From the NCBI GenBank assembly GCA_958414155.1, contig CATYWI010000131.1:1-5070 (forward strand): DNA of 5,070 nt, in the 5' to 3' direction. Both the position numbers and the translations under genes were made by a program. Source of the stretch: an uncultured Anaerotruncus sp. GTDB taxonomy: Bacteria > Bacillota_A > Clostridia > Oscillospirales > CAG-272. Under the pieces are notes generated by a model. It saw only the letters and a program-made list of their open reading frames with translations, was not told the DNA's origin and did no database searches. Of the stretch, positions 1 through 4,970 are shown piece after piece (positions within the stretch are counted from its first letter, which is position 1; each line of letters begins with the position of its first letter).

Positions 1-402
1 GCTCTTACGGTTCTTGCGCTCTGCGCTTATGCAGCCGACAAGAACATCGGAACCGAAATGCTGAACTGGCTGCGCGGCCCCCGTCCGCTGAACGGACAGG
101 AGCTCTCCTTCATCAACGACCGTTTCCGTGACGGCAAGACCTACCTGCCCTTCACCTATTTCGCCGGTTCGACTCCGGACAACGATTATACGCCTGCAGA
201 GCCGTATACGATAACGGTCGAAAGCAATCATGTATCCGGCGAGGAGCAGGGCTACATGAAGCTGTTTATCCCCTGCGGCGGCGCGGACGATCCCCGTCCC
301 ATCAAGCTGCGTCAGCGTCCGTCCGACGGCAAGTGGTTCCTGTGGGAGCAGTACCTGCTGACAGGCGTCCGTACCCCCAAGTCCGCCGACCCGTGGGCAT
401 GA
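1..402 (+). CDS. 3' end of hypothetical protein with C-terminal DPWA tail (DUF6935-like, tentative)
   Basis: The reading frame is open from the first base of the window, so this is the last 133 residues of a longer protein whose start lies to the left. The first ATG in frame, at 58, has no ribosome binding site and sits inside a helix-like stretch (LTVLALCAYAADKNIGTEML), so it is not taken as the start. The rest alternates polar and aromatic residues (TYLPFTYFAGSTPDNDYTP, then GYMKLFIPCGGADDPRPIKL) and ends in KWFLWEQYLLTG followed by a short tail SADPWA. This combination is a pattern I remember from an uncharacterised clostridial domain, possibly the one called DUF6935; the label is from memory and unverified. 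No membrane segment or catalytic motif is visible in this part. The next gene starts 22 bases downstream, consistent with an operon. The function is unknown. Confidence 0.8.
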   Translation, partial: ALTVLALCAYAADKNIGTEMLNWLRGPRPLNGQELSFINDRFRDGKTYLPFTYFAGSTPDNDYTPAEPYTITVESNHVSGEEQGYMKLFIPCGGADDPRPIKLRQRPSDGKWFLWEQYLLTGVRTPKSADPWA

Positions 403-410
403 TTAAATTT

Positions 411-417
411 AAAGGAG
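411..417 (+). promoter_or_regulatory. Shine-Dalgarno site of the 425 gene
   Basis: AAAGGAG lies 7 bases before the ATG at 425. The good match and spacing fix that start and support translation from an mRNA continuing out of the upstream gene. Confidence 0.75.
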
Positions 418-424
418 ATAGCAT

Positions 425-832
425 ATGGATATCCGCGGAATCTGGAAAGTAAAAGAAGCCCATATACCGACACCTGAAGGGGTCAGGATCTTTACTCCCG
501 ACACCCCTCCCACGGAGGACAGGTTTGACGGTTTTGCCGAGATGATGCAGTACCTGACCGAGTTTGCCGACGGCGGCGTTCTCAACACGCTCATGCGCGT
601 TCCCGAAGAAATGAAGGAAGAAGCGGCAAAGCACGGCGTCGAGGTGCGTGATGACGGCTATGCCGTGATCGAGGCGACCGAATGGAAGGAAGAGAACGGC
701 AAGTACTTCTACGATACCAAGATTGAGGGAGAGGTCCTTGGCGAAAAGTGCGATCCCTTTGCCGAGATCCCGGTAAGGGACGACGGCTGTCTTGAGTACA
801 GTTACGGAATGCTTGTTCTTGAGAGGGTCTGA
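425..832 (+). CDS. Small hypothetical protein, lipocalin-like
   Basis: This 135-residue acidic protein has no signal peptide or membrane segment, so it is probably cytosolic. It opens with MDIRGIWKVKEAHIPTPEG. A glycine-x-tryptophan near the start of a first beta strand is typical of lipocalin/calycin-like barrels. A middle helix follows (FAEMMQYLTEFADGG, residues 37-51), and then strand-like segments with repeated DDG turns (residues 77-79 and 119-121), ending in CLEYSYGMLVLERV. I recall similar small proteins in Clostridia, where a G-x-W start and a YGMLxLxRV end are shared, but none has a known function to my knowledge. The start is fixed by a good Shine-Dalgarno site. The gene is co-directional with its neighbours, with a 120-base gap before the next one. 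The gene call is solid; the fold is an inference from pattern only. Confidence 0.85.
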   Translation: MDIRGIWKVKEAHIPTPEGVRIFTPDTPPTEDRFDGFAEMMQYLTEFADGGVLNTLMRVPEEMKEEAAKHGVEVRDDGYAVIEATEWKEENGKYFYDTKIEGEVLGEKCDPFAEIPVRDDGCLEYSYGMLVLERV

Positions 833-907
833 TACGGACTGATTTTGTCCGGCGGTGTCTGCCGCGATGCGGGGAAGCGTGTTTTACGACGCGCCGACGC
901 CGTATCG

Positions 908-921
908 CGGCGATTTCGCCG
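908..921 (+). repeat. Small hairpin in the leader of the 953 gene
   Basis: CGGCG, a four-base loop ATTT, and CGCCG form a 5-bp stem about 20 bases upstream of the ribosome binding site of the next gene. The 833-952 gap is GC-rich, contains other short self-complementary pieces, and shows no recognisable -10/-35 pair. It is therefore more likely an untranslated spacer in a polycistronic mRNA than a promoter. Confidence 0.3.
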
Positions 922-939
922 GGAGACAGAACATTTGAC

Positions 940-944
940 GGAGG
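940..944 (+). promoter_or_regulatory. Shine-Dalgarno site that decides the GTG start at 953
   Basis: GGAGG stands 8 bases before a GTG codon. It selects this start over the longer in-frame TTG at 845, which has no ribosome binding site and would add a low-quality arginine-rich N-terminus. Confidence 0.7.
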
Positions 945-952
945 AAAATACA

Positions 953-1291
953 GTGAATACAGATAATCCGTACAATCTTGATATGGAATCGACGGAGCCG
1001 CAGGCCATGTGCAGCGGACGTGCCGGCGAGGAGGTCCTGAAGGAGACGTTCAGCGATTATTTCGGCGGACTGAACTATTTCTTTGCCTCGGAGCAGGCAG
1101 AGCTTACCTATGCGGATGTTGTTGCGCATATCGGTGTTGACCCGTCGGAATACCGTTACGACGCCGACCGCAATGCTCAGATCTATTCGTGGTATTCCGC
1201 CGAAAGCAAAGCAAGAGTCATGCACGTCTGGTTCAAGGACGGAAAGCTCTATGCCTGCGGTGTCTATAACCTCGGGTTTCCGAAAATGTGA
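953..1291 (+). CDS. Small hypothetical protein, BamE/BLIP-like fold suspected
   Basis: The protein is 112 residues from a GTG start chosen because of the GGAGG site just upstream; no other in-frame start is supported. After a polar N-terminus (residues 1-25) come helix-like segments (EEVLKETFSDYFGGLNYFF, about 26-44, and YADVVAHIGVDPSEY, about 53-67). Strands follow (AQIYSWYSAESKARVMHVWF and KDGKLYACGVYNLGF). A short helix with VxxxIGV, then a Y-x-W strand and a final xVxFKDGKLxx strand, is the pattern of the BamE/SmpA and BLIP-like fold, whose members bind other proteins. There is no lipobox, so this copy would be cytosolic. The resemblance is to a fold pattern and is not a family assignment; the function is unknown. 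A terminator-like hairpin follows the stop codon. Confidence 0.78.
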   Translation: MNTDNPYNLDMESTEPQAMCSGRAGEEVLKETFSDYFGGLNYFFASEQAELTYADVVAHIGVDPSEYRYDADRNAQIYSWYSAESKARVMHVWFKDGKLYACGVYNLGFPKM

Positions 1292-1304
1292 TTGCTGTTC
1301 GTCT

Positions 1305-1326
1305 GAGGCTTGCGTTTGCAGGCCTC
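1305..1326 (+). repeat. Stem-loop immediately upstream of the 1324-1370 hairpin
   Basis: GAGGCTTGC and GCAGGCCTC pair over 9 bases with one G-U pair around a four-base loop GTTT. Only three T bases follow, so it is a poor terminator alone. Its last three bases are also the first three of the next stem, so the two full-length hairpins partly compete. Confidence 0.45.
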
Positions 1327-1370
1327 TTTCCGAAAGGCACCGGGCGATGTCCGGTGCTTTTCGGAAGGAG
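1324..1370 (+). terminator. Terminator-like hairpin that also pairs with a Shine-Dalgarno sequence
   Basis: Bases 1324-1343 and 1351-1370 pair over 20 positions with two G-U wobbles around a 7-base loop (GCGATGT). The GC-rich core (GCACCGG with CCGGTGC) is followed directly by TTTT, the arrangement of a short intrinsic terminator for the 953 gene. The T run is itself inside the longer stem. The distal side of the stem ends in GGAAGGAG, which is a ribosome binding site for the ATG at 1372. When folded, this hairpin would hide that site. Whether it ends transcription, limits translation, or both cannot be told from sequence. Confidence 0.55.
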
Positions 1371-1371
1371 A

Positions 1372-1470
1372 ATGATGAAGGTCGTTCAGGATTATGCCGC
1401 GGTGCCGGGGGGCCTCGCATCGGCTGACTCAAAGGAGGTATTTCTATGGATTTCAGCAGCTTTAAGCTGA
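1372..1470 (+). CDS. Possible 32-residue leader peptide
   Basis: A short frame starts with two consecutive ATG codons directly after GAAGGAG and runs for 32 codons (MMKVVQDYAAVPGG, then a tail ending AALS). It overlaps the first 25 bases of the 1446 gene in another frame. The peptide has no recognisable motif and no run of a single amino acid that would point to classical attenuation. The reason for listing it is the ribosome binding site, which is captured in the preceding hairpin. It could be a translated leader coupled to the downstream gene or simply chance. Confidence is low. Confidence 0.25.
   Translation: MMKVVQDYAAVPGGLASADSKEVFLWISAALS
1431..1438 (+). promoter_or_regulatory. Shine-Dalgarno site of the 1446 gene
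   Basis: AAAGGAGG is a near-perfect anti-16S match, 7 bases before the ATG at 1446. It fixes this start. No convincing promoter is seen between the 1370 hairpin and this site, so expression probably depends on transcripts reading through the hairpin. Confidence 0.8.
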
Positions 1471-2720
1471 CAGAATGCGACACATCGGCTCAGACCCGTG
1501 TTGCGGAGGGATGCCGGACGGAAAACGGAGTTCATGTAGAATATTATATCAGCACTCAGATATGGGATAACGGAAGCCGCGATTATCATGAGTTCCGCCG
1601 GATTGTCCGCGCGTTTGACGGAGACGATATCCTTTACCGGAGGCTGTGCGGGCTGTTCGATAACTGCGGGGTAGGCGGTTGGGCGAACTTTCACGGGAAG
1701 AATTCCCCGTATGTTCTTGACGGAGAGTCGATGAGCTTCTGTCTGGTTCTTCCGGACGGAACGGAAATCAAAGCCGGAGGCACAAACAACTTTCCCAAAA
1801 ACTACGGCAGGTTTTCCGAGGAGCTTCACGAGATGATAACGACCGAAAAAATAAGCAGTACGGTTTTTTCGGACGGGACATATCAGATCACGCTTCCCGA
1901 AAGCTGGGTGGGCAATGTCAGCGCGGAATTCTCGGACGGTATGGTGACGTTTTCTTTTGACAGGGACGGCGGAGGCAGGCAGATATTCTTTATCATCGAC
2001 AACGACAGCAACGGATATTCGTCGCCATACTATAAGGGCAGGACGGAGGTCGGTCGGCTTATATCCGGCGGAGATGTCAGGTATGTCACGATGCGCGACC
2101 ATTATCCGATAACCTCACCTGCGGCAGTTGTTCCTGAGGCGCTTCTTGAGCTCCGGAATAATTATAAAAATGACAGGCTTGCCATAATCGAAAGCCTCCG
2201 CGGTGTAAACGGATATAAGTTTTTCCCCGAGGACGGAGCGATCCTATACTACGCAAATGCAATGGATCTGGCTGATAAGGCGAGAAGTCTCTGGCTGAGC
2301 CTGAATTTTGCCGGCGAGTATCCGTGCAGTGCGAAACCCATAAAGATCCGGTGGCGGAATTATGTGCCGATGTTTCCTCCGTATGATTATACAGACACCA
2401 TCGAGAAGGTACGCAAAAAATTCCTTAAGGTTTTTTCTGAGGAGTTTACCGATAAAACGCTGAATCGCGCCGTTGCCGACAGAGAATTGATTGAACGCAA
2501 GGACAATGTCTATGTGCTTTGCAAGAAACGCAGAGGCGAAGCCTCTTACAACAGCAGTGTGGACAGCGTCCGTGATGAAGGCGGCGGGAAATTTACTGTC
2601 GTGATTGCCGTAAGAATGCCTCCGGACGGAAAAAAGCACTTTGTCGATCTGCCGGCAGAGAAAAATGCCGCAGGAGAGTTTGTGTTGACGGATTATCCCT
2701 ACTGGGAAAAAAGCGAATGA
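1446..2720 (+). CDS. Three-domain hypothetical protein with IseA/NTF2-like C-terminal domain (tentative)
   Basis: A 424-residue protein without signal peptide, lipobox or membrane segment. Three parts are visible. Residues 1-130 contain a strand-rich region with a central GGWANFHG and a segment DGTEIKAGGTNNFPKNYGRF; I recall this G-x-N-x-FPxxY pattern from clostridial lipoproteins. Residues about 144-255 begin with YQITLPESWVGNV and contain an FSF strand followed by FFIIDNDSNGYSS; the LPESW entry is again common in Clostridia. Residues about 315-420 (TIEKVRKKFLKVFSEEFT, then LIERKDNVYVLCKKRRGEASYN and a final DYPYW) resemble the small IseA/NTF2-like domain often found at the end of such proteins. 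The middle stretch 256-312 is less clear. These domains usually sit on secreted lipoproteins, so the absence of an export signal is odd. No enzyme residues are recognised. A long hairpin follows the stop codon. Confidence 0.85.
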   Translation: MDFSSFKLTECDTSAQTRVAEGCRTENGVHVEYYISTQIWDNGSRDYHEFRRIVRAFDGDDILYRRLCGLFDNCGVGGWANFHGKNSPYVLDGESMSFCLVLPDGTEIKAGGTNNFPKNYGRFSEELHEMITTEKISSTVFSDGTYQITLPESWVGNVSAEFSDGMVTFSFDRDGGGRQIFFIIDNDSNGYSSPYYKGRTEVGRLISGGDVRYVTMRDHYPITSPAAVVPEALLELRNNYKNDRLAIIESLRGVNGYKFFPEDGAILYYANAMDLADKARSLWLSLNFAGEYPCSAKPIKIRWRNYVPMFPPYDYTDTIEKVRKKFLKVFSEEFTDKTLNRAVADRELIERKDNVYVLCKKRRGEASYNSSVDSVRDEGGGKFTVVIAVRMPPDGKKHFVDLPAEKNAAGEFVLTDYPYWEKSE

Positions 2721-2724
2721 CACT

Positions 2725-2794
2725 CCCCGTCCGGGATGAGGGTTCGAAGGCCGGAGATCCGGAGAACGAACCGGCACACATCCGTCGGACGGGG
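2725..2794 (+). terminator. Long imperfect hairpin after the 1446 gene
   Basis: The outer stem pairs 2725-2733 with 2786-2794 (CCCCGTCCG with CGGACGGGG). Inside it, 2734-2738 pairs with 2779-2783, 2741-2746 (GGTTCG) pairs with 2767-2772 (CGAACC), and 2751-2754 pairs with 2759-2762 around AGAT. That is 24 base pairs in four blocks with small internal loops and one 2-base bulge. It starts 4 bases after the stop codon and is followed by TATTTCCTTTCC, a poor U-tract. The position suggests a terminator or an mRNA-stabilising 3' structure; a structured RNA is also possible. A smaller CCGGA/TCCGG hairpin follows at 2805-2819. Confidence 0.5.
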
Positions 2795-2804
2795 TATTTC
2801 CTTT

Positions 2805-2819
2805 CCGGACGGTATCCGG
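2805..2819 (+). repeat. Short hairpin distal to the 2725-2794 structure
   Basis: CCGGA, a five-base loop CGGTA and TCCGG make a 5-bp stem. It has no T run after it and is probably part of the same 3' region. Between here and 2896 I see only a 10-bp palindrome, AACCGCGGTT at 2841-2850, and AT-rich sequence. Confidence 0.3.
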
Positions 2820-2896
2820 GAGGTCATTGCGTAGCTGAAAAACCGCGGTTATCAAAAAAGTAGCGCTTTGCCTGCCGAAATTGTTTACATATTACT

Positions 2897-3217
2897 TTAC
2901 CGATTACGTTTTAACTGATATAACAAGTATGTGTACTGATCCGCAAATGGGAAGATTATATTTATACGCGAAGAGACGGTAAGGAATGTGCAGTCGAAAA
3001 ACCCGAACATTTCAAGCGGTATCTTCAGGTTCACAATATCAGCCGCCTCATCACTGTCAATGCCGAATTTGCGCCGCGAAACCCTCATCACAACGGCAAG
3101 CCATTTGCGGCTTCCCTTGTGGCGCAATACCGCCGTCCAGAAATCCTCATCAAACGGATAGTCTGGCTCGGTGCCGAGCTCGGCTCCGCAAAACGCCAAA
3201 AACGCTTCTTTTGTCAT
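2897..3217 (-). pseudogene. C-terminally truncated MmcQ/YjbR-family protein
   Basis: From the ATG at 3217 the minus strand encodes 106 residues. The first part (MTKEAFLAFCGAELGTEPDY, PFDEDFWTAVLRHKGSRKWLA, RRKFGIDSDEAADIVNLKIP) matches the MmcQ/YjbR family as I remember it: small proteins of about 115-125 residues with a CyaY-like fold, of uncertain function. The usual remainder, with a GxxPAYHMNKxHW-type motif and a final helix, is missing. From about base 3015 downward the frame reads EMFGFFDCTFLTVSSRINII and an AT-rich tail that does not resemble the family, and neither of the other two minus frames restores it. The start at 3217 is supported by GGGAGG five bases upstream and by a promoter further up. 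A longer in-frame ATG at 3301 lies in that promoter. It may still be transcribed, but the product is probably not functional. Confidence 0.72.
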
Positions 3218-3222
3218 GCCTG

Positions 3223-3228
3223 CCTCCC
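3223..3228 (-). promoter_or_regulatory. Shine-Dalgarno site of the YjbR-like relic
   Basis: On the minus strand GGGAGG lies 5 bases before the ATG at 3217. It decides the start in favour of MTKEAF, which is also where family homology begins. Confidence 0.65.
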
Positions 3229-3272
3229 AATTTACAACCGCCGTAACGGGTCGTTGCGTATGTTTCACTACG

Positions 3273-3301
3273 ATTATACCATTATAGCCCAACTTTTTCA
3301 A
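3273..3301 (-). promoter_or_regulatory. Sigma-A type promoter of the YjbR-like relic
   Basis: On the minus strand, TTGAAA (3296-3301) and TATAAT (3273-3278) are separated by exactly 17 bases. A second TATAAT, on 3281-3286, is too close to the same -35 to be used with it. Transcription would begin near 3266 and give a leader of about 50 bases before the ATG at 3217. Confidence 0.65.
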
Positions 3302-3311
3302 CAGCGGACAC

Positions 3312-3333
3312 GCGCGATTTTATCCTTTCGCGC
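3312..3333. promoter_or_regulatory. Dyad between divergent promoters, candidate operator
   Basis: GCGCGA and TCGCGC form a perfect 6-bp inverted repeat separated by 10 bases. It lies between the -35 box of the leftward promoter (3296-3301) and that of the rightward one (3339-3344). A regulator bound here could affect both genes. No regulator gene is visible in the window, and a dyad this short may be chance. Confidence 0.3.
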
Positions 3334-3338
3334 ACTTG

Positions 3339-3367
3339 TTGCCTTTTGCCCCGCCGTGTGATATAAT
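3339..3367 (+). promoter_or_regulatory. Extended -10 promoter of the lipoprotein gene
   Basis: A perfect TATAAT at 3362-3367 is preceded by TG with one base between, the extended -10 form. TTGCCT at 3339-3344 is a moderate -35 at 17-base spacing. Transcription should start near 3374, only about 33 bases before the ATG at 3407. Confidence 0.75.
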
Positions 3368-3387
3368 ACAGGTGCAACGATAATACG

Positions 3388-3394
3388 AGAGGAG
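3388..3394 (+). promoter_or_regulatory. Shine-Dalgarno site of the lipoprotein gene
   Basis: AGAGGAG lies 12 bases before the ATG at 3407, a longer spacing than the other genes here. The ATG is still preferred because the lipoprotein signal peptide begins exactly there. Confidence 0.6.
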
Positions 3395-3406
3395 CTTTGC
3401 CGACAG

Positions 3407-4426
3407 ATGAAACTTAAAAACACAGCAAAAGCCATCGGTGCAATCACCATATCAATACTCCTTTTAACCTCATGTGTCGCCTTACCACCCGAATATGTTC
3501 CCGATGCGACAGACAGCGTCGCAACTGAGCAAAGCGACTCCTTTTCTGCGGTTCTTCCGCCCGCGGATAACGGAAAATACGGTCAGCGTGCCTCAGAAAT
3601 TGCCGACAGCGCGATACGGGACGCAATCGTCCTGCTGGCGGCGCACCCCGCCGCCGAAATATCCTCCGGCGCACCGGTACCCACGCTCCGCCGTGACCGG
3701 CTCTCTGCCCCCGTACGCGATATTTACGATATGCTGCTTGCCGCAGTTGATTCCGTCGGAGCGTATGAATGGGATTCCGTCAGCTACGGAGAAACGGCGT
3801 TTTCTGACTTTATGGAGGCGGACGAAGCGCTGAGAGCCGACAACCCGCGCTGTCGAGCTTACTACTACCCCGATGTCAGCGGAAATATCTATCGCCCCAT
3901 ATACTTCCTGCCCGGCACCTCCAACGACCAACCGACAGATGACACGCAAGAAATAACAGCCCGTATGGAGCTTTTCGACGCCGTATGCAAGCGTATCGTC
4001 GAATGTATGCCGGACGGTCTCTCCGATCTCGGAAAATACCGCTATTTTGCCGCCGTGATAACCGGACGGTGCGAATATGACAGCTCTCTTTCTACAATGA
4101 GCCTTCCATACCCCGCCTATAACGCACTGGTAAACGGCAGTGCTGTGTGTAGCGGCTACGCCTCCGCCATGGAGCATCTTTGCGGCGAGGCAGGTCTTTT
4201 CTGCGTGCGCACAGACGGCACAAAAGACGGCGGAAACCATGCGTGGAACCGGATCTGCCTTTCCGGCAGCTATTATTACTGTGATCTGACCGCCGCTGAT
4301 GCCTCAGTGCCCGGCTCCGATGCGTGGCTTGAATGTATCGCAATAACCGCCAAGCGCGCAAAGAGCGGAAACTACGTCCCATTCAGGAAGGATATGACGG
4401 CTGACGGCACGGACGATATCCGATAA
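3407..4426 (+). CDS. Secreted lipoprotein with transglutaminase-like domain
   Basis: The 339-residue product has a lipoprotein signal peptide: basic start MKLKNTAKAIG, a hydrophobic core, and the lipobox LTSC, so signal peptidase II would cut before Cys23 and the protein would be anchored on the outer face of the membrane. A low-complexity linker follows (about 24-58). The middle region (59-200) is mostly helical and unassigned. The C-terminal part (about 205-300) is a transglutaminase-core domain: VNGSAVCSGYASAMEHLCGE carries the nucleophile Cys248, NHAWNRI carries His278, and YYYCDLTAAD carries Asp293. This is the papain-like Cys-His-Asp triad with the usual GxCxGYA and HAWN motifs, and all three residues are present. 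Bacterial members act as cysteine proteases, amide-bond transferases or cell-wall enzymes; the substrate here is unknown. It has its own strong promoter and appears monocistronic. Confidence 0.9.
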   Translation: MKLKNTAKAIGAITISILLLTSCVALPPEYVPDATDSVATEQSDSFSAVLPPADNGKYGQRASEIADSAIRDAIVLLAAHPAAEISSGAPVPTLRRDRLSAPVRDIYDMLLAAVDSVGAYEWDSVSYGETAFSDFMEADEALRADNPRCRAYYYPDVSGNIYRPIYFLPGTSNDQPTDDTQEITARMELFDAVCKRIVECMPDGLSDLGKYRYFAAVITGRCEYDSSLSTMSLPYPAYNALVNGSAVCSGYASAMEHLCGEAGLFCVRTDGTKDGGNHAWNRICLSGSYYYCDLTAADASVPGSDAWLECIAITAKRAKSGNYVPFRKDMTADGTDDIR

Positions 4427-4440
4427 ACCGCCGCGGTTTT
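4425..4440 (+). terminator. Weak terminator-like hairpin at the lipoprotein stop codon
   Basis: AAACCG and CGGTTT pair around the three-base loop CCG, overlapping the TAA stop and followed by one further T. The stem is short and the T run lies inside it, so it is only a weak candidate. No better terminator is seen between here and the downstream relic. Confidence 0.3.
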
Positions 4441-4569
4441 GCCATCGGAAGCCGTCAAAAGCCCTTTTCATTTGAAACAGAGAGAGTTTTTTCTCTTCCT
4501 CAAAGTGTTGTTTTTTGTCAGAACGGGCAGTTTGCAGTATTATTTATCTTCACTTGTTTCTAAGCGGAA

Positions 4570-4927
4570 ATGCGATAATAACCGTTCCCAAAATTCGCGG
4601 AGACTTATACTGATGAAGCATTTGTGCAGACAGTGTCTGCACAAATACCGTGGTCGCACAATGTCCTGATTCATCAGATCGAAAGCGGTCTGTATGAACG
4701 TCAAGTCCTTGCAGACCGTGAAAGACCCGTATATTTTTGATTTCATTCCTTTCGGCGAGGACATGGTAGAGCGCGATATCGAAAATGCCTTGGTCAAGGA
4801 CATCACCAAGCTGCTATTGGAACTTGGCACTGGCTTTGCGTTTCTCGGAAATCAATATCACATCAATGTCGGCGGGGATGATTTCTATATTGACCTTTTG
4901 TTCTATAACATCAACCTGTGGTGTTAG
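4570..4927 (+). pseudogene. Degraded YhcG/DUF1016-family PDDEXK nuclease relic
   Basis: Pieces of one YhcG-type gene lie in two frames. In the first frame, ATG CGA at 4570 is followed by two TAA stops where the family has residues such as QF (MRQFY...). Then come FPKFAETYTDEAFVQ, TVSAQIPWSHNVL and HQIESGLYERQ. The two last motifs are normally separated by several dozen residues ending in a second WSxxVL motif, so an internal deletion is likely. After CAA at 4702-4704 homology moves to the next frame (QTVKDPYIFDF at 4712-4744), with the usual linker of about 20 residues missing. The second frame continues through FGEDMVERDIENALV, LLLELGTGFAFLGNQYHINV and GGDDFYIDLLFYNINLWC, and then stops. The expected next strand, VVIELK, which carries catalytic Glu and Lys, is absent. 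YhcG proteins are DNA nuclease-like and often found near restriction genes. This copy is dead. Confidence 0.82.
4610..4677. repeat. Nested inverted repeats inside the YhcG relic
   Basis: ATTTGTGCAGACA (4620-4632) and its perfect reverse complement (4634-4646) flank one G, giving a 27-base near-palindrome. Outside it, CTGATGAA (4610-4617) is the perfect reverse complement of TTCATCAG (4670-4677). The inner palindrome overlaps codons for the AFVQTVSAQ part of the relic. There is no T run, so it is not a terminator. Confidence 0.7.
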
Positions 4928-4970
4928 CGGCAGTCGCAATCTTCTTTTTTATAAATGTAGCCGATGACAA

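Noticed and set aside
845..952. Longer N-terminus for the 953 gene starting at TTG 845
   Set aside because: There is no ribosome binding site before 845, the added residues are arginine-rich and look untranslated, and GGAGG stands at correct spacing before GTG 953.
884..1483. 199-residue minus-strand open frame
   Set aside because: It lies opposite the 953 gene and the hairpin region, has no ribosome binding site that I can see, and has an arbitrary composition; it is a shadow frame.
2736..2757. tRNA-like T-loop (GGTTCGAA) after the three-domain gene
   Set aside because: The flanking bases cannot form a T-stem, and no anticodon arm or acceptor stem is present; the bases are part of the long hairpin.
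2841..2850. 10-bp palindrome AACCGCGGTT as a terminator
   Set aside because: It has no loop and cannot form a useful hairpin in RNA; short palindromes of this kind are common.
1392..2855. Minus-strand open frames of 236 and 203 residues opposite the three-domain gene
   Set aside because: They mirror a well-supported plus-strand gene with strong translation signals and show no recognisable domain.
3218..3301. Longer N-terminus of the YjbR-like gene from the ATG at 3301
   Set aside because: The extra 28 codons overlie the -35 and -10 boxes, and family homology begins at MTKEAF with its own ribosome binding site.
3593..4240. 215-residue minus-strand open frame
   Set aside because: It is antisense to the lipoprotein gene, including its catalytic motifs, and is explained by the GC-rich third positions of that gene.
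4481..4497. AGAG-T6-CTCT as a terminator for the lipoprotein gene
   Set aside because: The stem is only 4 bp and the T run is in the loop and not after the stem.
4439..4669. 76-residue plus-strand open frame after the lipoprotein gene
   Set aside because: It has no ribosome binding site and no family resemblance, and its second half overlaps the YhcG relic in the wrong frame.
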